Source of the DNA: Clavelina lepadiformis
Lineage: Eukaryota; Chordata; Ascidiacea; Aplousobranchia; Clavelinidae
Assembly: GCF_947623445.1 (NCBI RefSeq)
Contig: NC_135247.1
Span: 16,742,501-16,806,500 of the forward strand
Reading direction: 5' to 3'
Length of the DNA stretch: 64,000 bases
Under the pieces are notes generated by a model. The model was not told the DNA's origin and made no database searches. It saw nothing but the letters and a program-made list of their open reading frames with translations. Position 1 is the stretch's first letter. Each line of letters begins with the position of its first letter. The position numbers and the translations under genes were made by a program. Shown here piece after piece: positions 50,532-61,846 of the stretch.

Positions 50532-52964
50532 TCACTTTTCAATAGGCTTTGATTCCCATGTAACTTCAAAGAACTTTACTTGATGATCTTGACTACAAGA
50601 TGCCAGGGTCATAGAATCATTTCTGCTGACACCTGGCTTCCATTTTAGCCGTTTGACAGCCAGACAGTGTGCAATTTGAGAATCGAAATGAATCATGTCT
50701 ACAAGAATGTGATTTTCGGTAAATGAAGACAATTTAATGCTCCCACTTTCACAACCAATGGCGAGAAGGTAAGTGGAAAGCTTGTGTGATGCAAATGCAA
50801 TTGCTGTGACTGGTTCACCGCAGTCTCCAACAATTGCTCTCTTCACAACCTGTTCTTCATTAGGAGTAACTTTCCAAATCATAATCTTTTTATCCCTCGA
50901 TGCTGTGGCAAAGTAAGTGTTATCATGGGACCACGAACATGACCAAATGATCCTACTGTGACAGGTTTTCTTTTCACTGTGTGCTAAATGCTCCACGTTA
51001 TATACTCCCTCCAATTTGGTAATTCGATACAAATTCCAAGTTCGGTCACGAGAAACTGTGACCAAGTAATTGTCGTTCGGAGAAAATTCCATTTGTGTAA
51101 CAGTAAGTGTGTGGCCAGACAGGGTAGTAACTTGTTTCCACGTGTCCACTTCCCAAATTATAATACCAGCATGCTTGGCTTGAGAAGATTTGGCAGCGGA
51201 GGCCACAAGTGTTGCTTCATGATTACAAGACAAGCAAAAGATCTCGTAAACATGACCATACAATTTCCTTGACTCTGGCCATAGTGTGTTTTGAAGCAAA
51301 TACGTTTCTGGGGGCGGCTGAATTAACTTAACTGGAACAAATAGATTTTCAATATACTGCTCCTTCCGATCGCTTAGTGGAGTTTTTTCTTCAGAAGAGA
51401 ACACAGCTTTGTTGGATAAACCGAGGGCCGGTACAGTGGCCCCTTCAGGTGCTTGCGATGACATTTCAACCAAGTCATGCTCTGTCAGAGACCTCAGATT
51501 GCTGATAAAATTTGAGGAAGCATCAAATACTCTGAGAACTTTTTCATCTGCTCCAGAGATAAATTTAGTGGAATGAATCATACTAAGACACTGCATGTCA
51601 TAACCGTGAATTTGCGGACGCGCTATTTCATGCCAGGATTTGTCTTCCTTCCACTCAGCAACCAAACGTGTTGTTTGGTCTTCGCTTGTAGTCAGTAAAT
51701 ACCTCCCCTGCTTTGGTTCCCAATCAATATCGTTAACAACCGACGAATGTCCGCTAACCATCACTGCAGGTTCCCATTGATCATCGCACCTACGATCCCA
51801 TCCATGCAGTGCCCCACTGAAGCTTTGAGCAATGATGTGTTTGCCGTCTTCACTGAACTGAGCCCCGTAAAATCCCAAAGTATTGCCACCCACCTCACCA
51901 ACTCGTACTTTGTCAACCCAGATTCCAGCTGCATCATCGTACTCCCAAATAACTACTGTTTTGTCTATCGAAGCTGACAACAAGTTAACTCCTATGGTGG
52001 ATTTTCCTGTCAGTTGCCACTGCACACTGTATACCCAGTTTTCATGTCCGATAAGAACAGCATCAAGGGAAGCAGCAAATGTGAAAGATGTGTTATTTAC
52101 GTTTATCGTAAACAATTGTTTCCGTAATTTTAGTTCATATCTTTCCTGTACCTTGTCTTCTGTTGCTTTATTATTCACCAACCATATTTTCCATAATCTA
52201 ATAAAAGAATCCTGCGAGCAAGTCGCCATATAGATTTCCCCGGTGTGAAGAGTGATAAAATCTACATTACGCACCCAATCCTCATGCCCAGGCAGAATTA
52301 AAACGTTGTGGAAATGTGCAGTTTGCTTTTCAGTACCCGTGTCAATCACATAGATTCTAATTTTGAAATCATCACACGCACATGCAAGTATAGGCACCTT
52401 ACAATTTGGAAGAAGATGGAAAGCAACGTTAAGTACAAAACCATGTTTAAAATCCATTGTCTGAACACATTCAAGTTGAGATAAAGAGTCATATGCTTCC
52501 CAGAGTCTCAAGCTCGAGTCTGCTCCACTGGTTGCAACTAAATACAGTTCCTTGTTTTGACAATGCACGTCATAAGTAGAAATTGCGTCGATGCTTGTGA
52601 TTGAATCTTTGTGACCTAAAAAAGAGAATTCTTTCTCCAAGATCGGTGCAACCTGGTTATCCTTGAATATCCAGCATCTCAGTGTGTTATCTGCCGAACC
52701 TGAAAAGAGGACGTTGGACTTGCAAGGCAACTCTGTATCGAAAAATTCCTTCATCCATTTTACACAGAGAACTTTTTTTTTGTGGCCATTAAAGCTTTGA
52801 ATACTGCACAATTTCTTGCTATCCCAATGGATAGGTTTATAAAGTGCAACAGAGTTAGAGCATCCGAATGCCACAAGATTCAAAGGACCTGCATCTAAAC
52901 AGTTTACAGAACGATTCGCACACAGTGCAATGTGTTTTAGCTTCACTGAATATGAGTTATCCAT
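50532..52964 (-). CDS. ELP2: Elongator complex protein 2, intronless
   Basis: WD40 scaffold subunit of Elongator, the cytoplasmic complex that starts the cm5U modification of wobble uridines in tRNA. One uninterrupted frame of 810 codons from ATG at 52964 to TGA at 50532 (human 826 aa). Many WD repeats are visible: GHKKKVLCVKW, GHKDSITSID, GHEDWVRNVDF, GHENWVYSVQW, GHSSVVNDIDW, then a linker (PALGLSNKAVFS, LWPESRKLYGHVYEIFCLSC) and a second set ending with SGHTLTVTQMEFSPND, SRDRTWNLY, RIIWSCSWSHD, ASRDKKIMIWK. This is the two seven-bladed propeller layout of ELP2. No stop or frameshift is seen, so it should be functional. It is the only intronless long gene in the window, which suggests a retrocopy that replaced the parent, although no poly(A) tract or flanking repeat remains. 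Confidence 0.96.
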   Translation of the reverse strand: MDNSYSVKLKHIALCANRSVNCLDAGPLNLVAFGCSNSVALYKPIHWDSKKLCSIQSFNGHKKKVLCVKWMKEFFDTELPCKSNVLFSGSADNTLRCWIFKDNQVAPILEKEFSFLGHKDSITSIDAISTYDVHCQNKELYLVATSGADSSLRLWEAYDSLSQLECVQTMDFKHGFVLNVAFHLLPNCKVPILACACDDFKIRIYVIDTGTEKQTAHFHNVLILPGHEDWVRNVDFITLHTGEIYMATCSQDSFIRLWKIWLVNNKATEDKVQERYELKLRKQLFTINVNNTSFTFAASLDAVLIGHENWVYSVQWQLTGKSTIGVNLLSASIDKTVVIWEYDDAAGIWVDKVRVGEVGGNTLGFYGAQFSEDGKHIIAQSFSGALHGWDRRCDDQWEPAVMVSGHSSVVNDIDWEPKQGRYLLTTSEDQTTRLVAEWKEDKSWHEIARPQIHGYDMQCLSMIHSTKFISGADEKVLRVFDASSNFISNLRSLTEHDLVEMSSQAPEGATVPALGLSNKAVFSSEEKTPLSDRKEQYIENLFVPVKLIQPPPETYLLQNTLWPESRKLYGHVYEIFCLSCNHEATLVASAAKSSQAKHAGIIIWEVDTWKQVTTLSGHTLTVTQMEFSPNDNYLVTVSRDRTWNLYRITKLEGVYNVEHLAHSEKKTCHSRIIWSCSWSHDNTYFATASRDKKIMIWKVTPNEEQVVKRAIVGDCGEPVTAIAFASHKLSTYLLAIGCESGSIKLSSFTENHILVDMIHFDSQIAHCLAVKRLKWKPGVSRNDSMTLASCSQDHQVKFFEVTWESKPIEK

Positions 52965-55900
52965 CGGAATAATTATGAAATGTTAAAATGTAGCCTAATT
53001 ATAGGGTATCCAACAGAAATCAAAATCTAAGTAAGCAATTACTTTTGCATTATAATATAAATTTGTAGCAGTGCAATCACAACCTACACAAAAAAAATTG
53101 AGAAGAAATTGAGCTGGCAAAGAGACAAACTTCAGGGTGCATTGACACCCAAATTTTTTGTTTATTTAATATAAATAGGCATTTGTCTTACTTGCTTAAA
53201 TTATGATTTCAAAATGGGGAGTACTTGTAGACGTACCACTTGGGGTACAACATTAGACTTCAAGGGGGTAAGTACCAAGTTCTCTAGTTTGTGACTTGGG
53301 GTCGTCTACATTAACAAGGATTTGTTAAATAGGGATACAAAGACTGCGGCCTGCACCAAAAAAACTTTGGGGTATGACCAGCAAAAAAAAATTGAAAACC
53401 TTATTACTAGCTTATTGTTTGTTTTTACCATTAGCTGTACAGAGCAAAAGTTAGCATGCTAACCTATTAAAAATCGGCTTAATGATACATTGAAAAAAAT
53501 TTCTGCATCGGTTCTTTGCAGCAAGTAACACACTTTTCACCACAGATCAATGCATAGCAGCCAAACTGCAGCTTTGACATAAGCACAGCGCACACGCCAC
53601 ATTTTTTCCATGTGCTGCTGCGAGCAAGTCTTTGTGCAACGTTCGATTATGACGCATTTTTTATTTATTATAGTTCTACCCGAATTAGAACTGTCCACCA
53701 GGTATGCTGGACAGAGGCAAGAATCGTTAGCGCCTTTATAACGGTATGGCGCAACCAGGTATCGAACACGAACAGACGCTATATTAATTGCGAGACTAGC
53801 CTTGGAACCACACTGCTACCAAGCCGACATCGATTGCAAGTCGCTTTTACTTTTGAACTCCCGCATAAAGGCGTGAATGGATTGAAAGAACGACATAACA
53901 AGGAAAAAATGTATGACGTAATAACTTTGCCATACTCGATGTTGTCATGCAACAGAGAAGCAAAAAGCAAGTGGCCTCAGTCTCAGTGGCTCAGTCTTAG
54001 GGTAGGGTAGAATGGTAGATGAAAAATGGTCACATGTTGGGGAAATCCCGTTAATGATTATTAAGACGTTTAAAAGAAACAATTTTTATACGATTTTTGG
54101 ACAAAAAACGTTTAGTGTTTATATTTTACGGTGTAAACCAAGATGGTTCCCCAATGAAATAGTGGTTTCCTCCATATACCCTTTTAAATAATCACTCGTC
54201 GAAAATATATTTTTGTGACTTGTTAGCACTTAATCAGTTTTGTGATTAGAAAATACATGGAAAGTTAAAAACACGAGGTTCAATGACAATTTTTGAATGA
54301 AAATGCAGCATAAAATAAGTTCAGATCTTTTAGCATGGTATACTAAATAACTGGGAGCAAATGCAGTAACACAGCTATATCACTCTAGCCATCGGCACTT
54401 TAAATCTATTTTGTTGGGACACGCGAGAATTCAAGTTGTAGACACCACAGCATTTGTGGTATAGCGCCACGTTTGGCGGCGATAGGCATTCTACCAACCC
54501 CTTTTTGATTAACATGCTTGGTGGCTGGGGATTAATTATACCAACACTTTCAACTGTGAGAAAAGTTTATTAGATTATAGTTATATTAAATTATACAGTG
54601 ACAATTGGATATAGCTAGAAAACTAAAACCACCTCGAACCAAGTAGCCTACACCTATGCAAGCTATTCAAGAAACGTTTTTGTTAAAACTGAACTATTTT
54701 GCGCAGATGAGATACTGTTGGTCGATATTAAAATTGCTTCATTAAGTCCAGTAATGTTTTTCTCATTGATTCATAGAAATTTTTTTCTGTTGGAACGGCT
54801 ACTAACTTAGGCAAACTTTACTCCAAAGCCTAAGGGAGTTTCAGGCTAAATTAACTAATCGAACAGCTAAGCGCTTAAAAGAAACAAAATCGTTAAAGAT
54901 GAATAGACGTGCTTTGTTTTTTCACATCTTCAGGCGAGACCAAACTAAGTCAGTCAGAAGAATGGCATCGACAATAAAAGCCTGCATGTTGTTAAACGAA
55001 CTGTAATTTCAAAATTACTACAGTTGCAGTTAGGCTATACGAGGTTAGAACAGTTTCTCGTTAAACCATATCAGCTAGCTTATTGTAATCAACTGGAAAA
55101 CAATGTTTTATTAGTAAAGGAACAACTTAGACTTGATAGCTGTTTAAATTATTCACAAACTTTTTATTATTAATATTAAAGAAGGTCAATTATCGAAAGG
55201 CATTTTTTTTAATCGACAGGCCTACTATGCGATTGTAGGTCTACCGGCCTTCTTATAATAATAACTTAACAAAAAACTGTCATTACAGTTTAGTTAGCTA
55301 AATGCATATCAGCATACTTATATGATAAAATGTTCAGGAGCTATTTTGGTTAGAAGAATGACAATATATTAGCTTCTTATAAAATTTGTGTTGAAGTGGT
55401 CTCTTGAGAGAACGTTTTGCATTTCAGGACCAAGTGAAGCGAAGAAGAGGGCAAGTGGAGAAGCACGTGATAATGATTTTTTAATTGTGTTTTAATTAAA
55501 GTTTCAATGCATATTTTATTGAAATTCTTCCGAGTAAACATTTTCAAATTAGTCCAAAACTGCTGCTAAGAATGAAGGTTGTTGATCAGAAAAGGTACTG
55601 TAAGCTACTACAAGCAAATTTACATGAACTGTTCTTTGATTTCGTTAATTACGTTAATTTGAAATAGAATTATTAACAGCATTTTTATGACGTTAAATTA
55701 TTAAAGAATAAATTGGGGATTAATTAACTCACACTATTTTCTGTTTTTCTATATTGGTAAATATTTGATTATAAGTTTTAAGAAGCTTCAATAATTTTGT
55801 TTATCTAAGAAACTAGATACAGTATCTGAAGATAAGCTGTACTTATAAAAGTTGCACCTTTTCGAAACTAATGTGAAGAACCTTTTGCAATTCATCTAAA

Positions 55901-56255
55901 GTATAGATAACTATATAGCATTCAGTTTCAATCATAGACTGTAAGCCCTATTATAATAATTTACTACCTACAACTACAAACGATTTTATTTGACAAAACT
56001 GAAAGATGGTTTCCGGTGTGTGATATAGTAGCCTATATATTTTCATATATTGCTAATAACAATTATTCTAAACAAATTAAGACGCGATCGTATGATGATT
56101 GTATATCAAGTTATTCTTTTTGTTTAATTGTCGTGTTGTTGATGGTTATAAATGGTTTGTTCTGCTTAAAACTACAAGCAAATTTGACTTTAAAAGCATC
56201 TTCAAAGGCATTTTTATAAACATCAGTTGAAGCTAAACTGTTTTTTGGTTAAAGC
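52965..56255. other. Intergenic region ELP2 / Cys-loop channel
   Basis: A 132-codon frame at 53612-54010 has no recognisable family and unusual composition, so it is not called. Otherwise AT-rich sequence without visible genes or clear repeat ends. Confidence 0.5.
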
Positions 56256-59200
56256 ATGTCTTTCTGTTCTTTGATGTTTATGATCTGGTTGACGGGTTAT
56301 TGTTCCTTGTCGTCGCCAACCTCGCAGCTGAATAAGAAAATTAAATCTAAGCCCAAAAGTAAAGGTCAGTGTATGTCACATTACGTAAATGTTACTCAAT
56401 CCTGTTTTACGTTCGCATTTGAGATTTAGTTTAGCCTACTGATATCTAGTAGGACTAAGCGTTAGCATAGTTTAGTTACCATGAGTTATTTCTTTAAAAT
56501 CGCCGGCGATGATTTGTATTGTTGAGGTGATAAGAGCAATATCCTTTTAATTTATAGACGTCCATGGAACCGATATTTCAAAGCAAATTGAAAGTTTATT
56601 TCGAAAACATACGTATGAGCTCAGCATTCGACCAGACAGAGGTATGCTAACTTGACAACCACAAAGTTGTAAACTATGTACAAGCAATTTTCACAGCTTT
56701 AAATATTAAAAACAAAATTGAAATAACTTCTTTGTACCATGTTGACATTTGTGCTGTAACTTTTGTATTAATCATCAAATAAATTTTGATTAAGCCGTGT
56801 TATGTTGAAAACTCTACCTTTTTAAATTATGAAATGTTTTTACCAGTGTGTTGACTTTGAACCAAGATCAATATCTAGCGGTAAAGAAATCCTGTTAGAT
56901 GGCCATTTGCTCCCTTTAATTAATATGACACGGTTTCACTATGACGTCATTTAAGTCAATTTATTAATTATATTATCGAGGGGTTTCAATCGATGTTGCA
57001 GTCCTGTGCAACAGAGACACGTTGGCACAATAAAAAACAATCGGCCATTTATTGCCATAGTTTAAATTTTCCCTTTGCATAATTGAAAACGTTTCGAAGT
57101 TTTGTTTTTGTTATGGATGCTGTCTTCGTCAATTATTATGGGAGCCTTTACTTGCTTTTGTCTGTAGATTCTCCAACAAGAGTTGGCCTGGGTATCATAA
57201 TCGAAAGCATTACCGACATTTCGGAAAAGAACATGGTATGAAATTATATTGACATGTTTTAAAGCAAATATGATTTAAATTGTAAGTAATTGGCTGCTCC
57301 CCAATTTGCATTTTTACGGTCATGAACTATTGACCAAATAATCCTTATTTATACGCAAAAATGCTTTTAAAAAGCTTCGCTTAAACATTAATTGCATTAA
57401 AGTGTTTTCAACTTTAAGTAAGTAGAATAAATAAAAGCGCTTTATTATTACAGTTAATTTAATTGTTCACATTCATTCTTCATCCATCTTATTATAGGAT
57501 CTTACTTTTACTTTGTGTCTGCACGAAACTTGGATGGATAAAAGGCTCAAATTTAAAGCGCGGGGCAACGTGTCGTCCATAGTGTTACCCAGCAGGCTCA
57601 TGAACAAGATATGGGTTCCCGGTAAAGTTTTGTATTTTGAATATTTTAGAAAAGGAAGTTGTTCCAAATTTATAGGTGATACGTTGGTCAAATCAAATTA
57701 ATAAATGAACAAGTAAAGAAACAAAGGAACAAAAATAAATAAATGAATACATAAATAAAAGAGTATTAAATAAAAGTGATGAGAGACATTTTCCCCTGGT
57801 TCATTTGCTATTTATACCAAATCTACATGCATCATGCATGCTGCAATCTTGTGTGGTCATGCGTGTTAATTTGTCTTTACACCTCAATATATATCAATCA
57901 TTCTTACAATTTCCAAGAAAATTAGAATTTGGTTTGTATAACAACATCACAATTATTTTCAATTAATTTTATTAGCTTTGACCTTGTAGCCTTCTGATAA
58001 AAAACGATATTTTCCCAGACCTTTACGTGGTTGGGTCGAAGAACTCATTTATTCACACAACGACCGTCAACAACGTGGTTATGAGGTTGTTCAACGACGG
58101 TACAATATTTCACACTTTAAAGTAAGTTTTATTCATTTCAGAATTGTAGACATTACTGTGACAAACACTTGTTGCATAACATGATAAGATATTATTTGTT
58201 AAAAAATGTAGCCCTAATACAAATCGACTAATTATAACTGCATACAAATCATTGGTTCTTAATCTTTTTCTGATCACAGACACTATATTAAAAGAATTTT
58301 TGAAGACTACCGACCCCCAAATATGGAATTTCAAAATCTGATTAAATGTTACCTTTTGTGGGTCGTGATACGAAACTGTTGTTACACAACAATAGACCTA
58401 CATAATGTTGATTTGTAGAATGATGTCAGAATGTCGTTCACGTTATGTAACAACTGTTTCAGTATAATCGATTTAAAATCTTGTCCAGCTTGATAGTTCA
58501 AGTTGATACAGGCCAGTATAACTGAACCTAATAAAATGTCAAATAAAAGAATAAATGAAATAACATGAATTCTTTTTGCTTAATCACATTAAAATTAACA
58601 TTTAAGAATCTCCTGAAACCTGTCCGCGTGTCCCAGGTTAAGTAGATCTTTGATATAGATATTTTCAGGATATCCCTAGGTAGTCAGGGCACGTTGATTC
58701 TGACGATCCGTTTATGCAAGCGTTCTCAAAAACAATTTAATTTCGCGAATATTTGAAACAAGAACTTTCTGATAGATTCGTAAACTTATAGTTGAAATCG
58801 ATAAATTATTACCCCTAATATTGTGATATTTGTGACAATGTATAAAACTCGGTATAACGTTAATCTAACTTTTATTGTTGGTATTTCAGAATAACAAGCA
58901 CGGTTGCATGTCAGATGTCCTTGTACTACTTTCCGCTTGACATTGAAAATTGTTCTCTTATTCTTCAAAGTCGTAAGTTTTAAATATCTTATGTGTGTGC
59001 TCACACCGTGTTTTACTTCAACTGTACATGGTAAACTTTTGCCTCTTTTCGTAAAGAAGTACATGGTTTCCGGTTTAAAAAAACAATCTTTGTGATTTGA
59101 GTTTTATATGTTCTTACTCCACCGATATACAGGTATAAACTACTATGCAGTAGTGTATGTCTTAACAACGCTTTCACATTTCCTTTTATTCACTTTTCTC

Positions 59201-61846
59201 GGCATAGTTGGTTACAGCAACAAAGAAATCTTATTGCATTGGACAAACCAGAGCAAGCTGTTCATGGACGTTGGGTTGGTAAACAACATGCCAAAATATC
59301 AACTTATTCACCACAAGTTTCACGAACTAAACGCGTCTTGGACGGATACATCGAAAATTACAGGTGAATCAGGATGTAGCGTTTCACATCAACCTCCTAT
59401 TGTTATCAAACGTTTTCACTTTAATCATAGAGCTATGAACACAAAGTTAATGTCGTTCACTGTTTTCTTTTCAGAAACTTTTAAATCTCGATTGCAAATC
59501 ACATTCGAGTTGCGAAGGTACCCACTTGCCGTGTTTTTTCAGTCCTACTTCCCCGCTCTAGCCATGGTACTACTGGCAGGTTTAGGCATGTGGATTGACC
59601 CAAAGTCGGCACCTGCTAGGGTCTCGCTAGGTAAGAAAAGTTTGAGTTCCAAACTTGAAAAATGTCACTACAATGATCGGTGAAAAAAAATAAAAAAAAC
59701 TGTATTTTGAGTGCAATACTATGAGTTATGTTTCAGCGTTAATAGTAATAAAAGCGAGCTTATTGTACAGGTGTAACATCCGTGCTGACGATATCGACGA
59801 TAATAAACGGACTGAAAGCCATTCTACCCAAGGTATGTTGAAGTTGAGGCTTTTTATCGGGCTTTATGGAATTGCTTCTTGAAGTGTTGATTTTGTACTG
59901 GCCGCAGGTGCTAAAGCAGCCAGTAAAGTTTGAATGAGTGGTTCTTAACGTTTTTAGGGAGAAATTCAAGTTTTAAACACAATAAGCTTTGGCGACTAAC
60001 CTTACCATACCACGTTTCAAACGATTGATAATAATAATAACTCAAGTCATGCATGCGATGTGTCAAAGCTCAATACATTTTCATGCAATCAACTGTACAA
60101 AAGTGCTACAGTATATTTCAGCAATCCATGTGAACGAAAAGTGACTACAGTATGTTAATTAATAACAACCTTTAATGTTATGTACTGTATGTACGGTACC
60201 AAATTTTGTAACGCCGTATATCCTCAACCTTGTAAGTTATAATTGATTCGTGTGTTTTGGGCAAACAAATTCGAAAGCGTTCGGGCTAAACTGCGAGCTA
60301 TAGTAAATGGGGAACGTGGAAAAAAGTGTTAACCCGTATGTTTAGGCTTACCATATTTTTTTGATTGAAAAGCGGGACGCTTCAGAACAACAAGCCCTAT
60401 CAGATAAATGTGGTTTACATTTTACTAGAAGTATGAGACTATTTTGGATTCCTATCGTCAAGGACAACTGAAGTGGTAAGACACCAAGAAAAACTAAAAT
60501 AATGGATTTTACTAGGAAACAAAACAATGTTCAAGCATTTGTAAATTTACATAATCGTCCAATCGGAACCGTACGAAATAAGTTCTTTCAATAACCTAAC
60601 TGCAAAAAGATCATCTCCTCCTCCTAGCCTAGTATTACTGAACAGTGAACAGGCGAATGCGCTAACAATCAACTCACCACTGGACCAATTACCCGCTACA
60701 ATGATGTAACAATTACTTTCACATTTAACACAACGAAACAAGAACACGCATCGGGTATTGCTTTTCAGCAAATTGGCTAAACAAACCAATCACATCATGC
60801 TAATATTCGTGTAGTGTGGGGCAATGCTGGCTCAGTAAATGCCAAAGCGGGACTTTTAGTTGACTGATCGGGACGCCGGGACAAAGCCTTTAAAAGCGGG
60901 ACTGTCCCGGCTAAAACGGGACGTATGGTAAGCCTACGTATGTTATAATTCATAATAATTGCGAGACCATTATCACTACTGTATAATCGTCATTTATTAC
61001 GCGTATTTCAAATTGTGGACAACTACCATAACAAATTCACGCTGCGATAAGTTCTGTGCTTGGAATGTTAGTGCGAAAACCACTCCATTGCCAAACTACA
61101 TTGCGTTGTTGGTAACTACTGTAAGTAGTTAAGCCTATTTCTATTATATGTTTTGCCGGGAACAGTCTACTTTTCTGATAAGGAAAAACTTGTATTGTTA
61201 TTTAAAACGATTTCATTATAAATGGCGTTTAGTTCGACCCGGCCCATTATTACGTAACAAATTACAGCAACAGAATTTGCTGATACTTGTGAAACCTGGT
61301 AACACTATTACTCTCATATCTTTACTGTAAGGCGGTAAAAGCTTTAGTTGCTTCGCAGGTGTCTTACCTGACGGCCATGGACATCTATTTGTGGGTTTGC
61401 TTCATCTTCGTCTTTTCGACGGTGCTCGAATTCTGCGTTTTAAACTACCTGATGCACAAGCAGGAAAAATTTATTGGTCGAAGGTTAAGCCAGGTGCGCG
61501 ATTTGCTTGTAAATTTATGAAGTTTGACGTCATAGTTTTGAAGTGCTGTTTGACATAATTTAAAGAACAAGATCAAGTATCAGCAAGTTTAAAACGTCAC
61601 GACTAGATAAATGTCATGTGTGTGAAATGTATGACATCATAATGTTTAACTTTATGACAAATTTAACTATTTTGCCAGCGGTCAACGACGTCGCAAATTC
61701 TGTCGAGAAAAACATTTTGCTTATGCGATGGGGCGACGGGTCTGGACGTGAAATTCCGGATTTGCTACTTCACCACATTTCTGGTTTTCAACATCATTTA
61801 TTGGACATATTATACCGCCGTTGCACAACATGACGAAGATGACTAA
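56256..61846 (+). CDS. Cys-loop ligand-gated anion channel, GABA-A-receptor-like subunit
   Basis: A pentameric neurotransmitter-gated channel subunit of the plasma membrane. Exons: 56256-56364, 56558-56641, 57168-57235, 57498-57621, 58019-58121, 58890-58972, 59208-59363, 59475-59630, 59771-59832, 61359-61493, 61679-61846; 415 residues, phases consistent. A signal peptide opens exon 1. Seen: VGLGIIIESITDISEKNM, CLHETWMDKRL, KIWVPD, the signature Cys170-Cys184 loop with 13 residues between, TM1 (SYFPALAMVLLAGLGMWI), TM2 preceded by PARVSLG (the PAR filter of Cl--selective members), TM3 (YLWVCFIFVFSTVLEFCVLNY), a very short cytoplasmic loop and TM4 (FRICYFTTFLVFNIIYW). The second disulphide of glycine receptors in loop C is absent, which favours GABA-A-like over GlyR. 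The ligand is not certain. The 1.5-kb intron 59833-61358 carries an hAT element. Confidence 0.92.
57696..57776. repeat. A-rich simple sequence (AAAT/GAAC-like)
   Basis: Degenerate AAATAAATGAA-type tandem sequence in an intron of the Cys-loop channel gene. Confidence 0.7.
60343..60936. mobile_element. hAT-type MITE, 594 bp, exact 8-bp TSD, in an intron
   Basis: Terminal inverted repeats TAGGCTTACCATA (left) and TATGGTAAGCCTA (right), flanked by the exact duplication CGTATGTT at 60335-60342 and 60937-60944. Near the right end GGGAC/GTCCCG words repeat (GTCCCGGCTAAAACGGGAC forms a short stem). No transposase frame. It lies in the intron between the TM2 and TM3 exons of the channel gene. Confidence 0.9.

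Noticed and set aside
53725..53815. Segment with a GGTATCGAAC-like word suggesting a tRNA or tRNA-derived SINE
   Set aside because: No convincing A box and no cloverleaf on either strand when folded by eye.
53612..54010. 132-codon open frame between ELP2 and the Cys-loop channel
   Set aside because: No family features, no helix or domain pattern, and no supporting splice or poly(A) context. The length is possible by chance in this many bases.
59108..59683. Single 191-codon exon for the channel
   Set aside because: The open frame runs over an intron (59364-59474) and beyond the exon 8 donor. Exon borders with good splice sites and family alignment argue for two exons.
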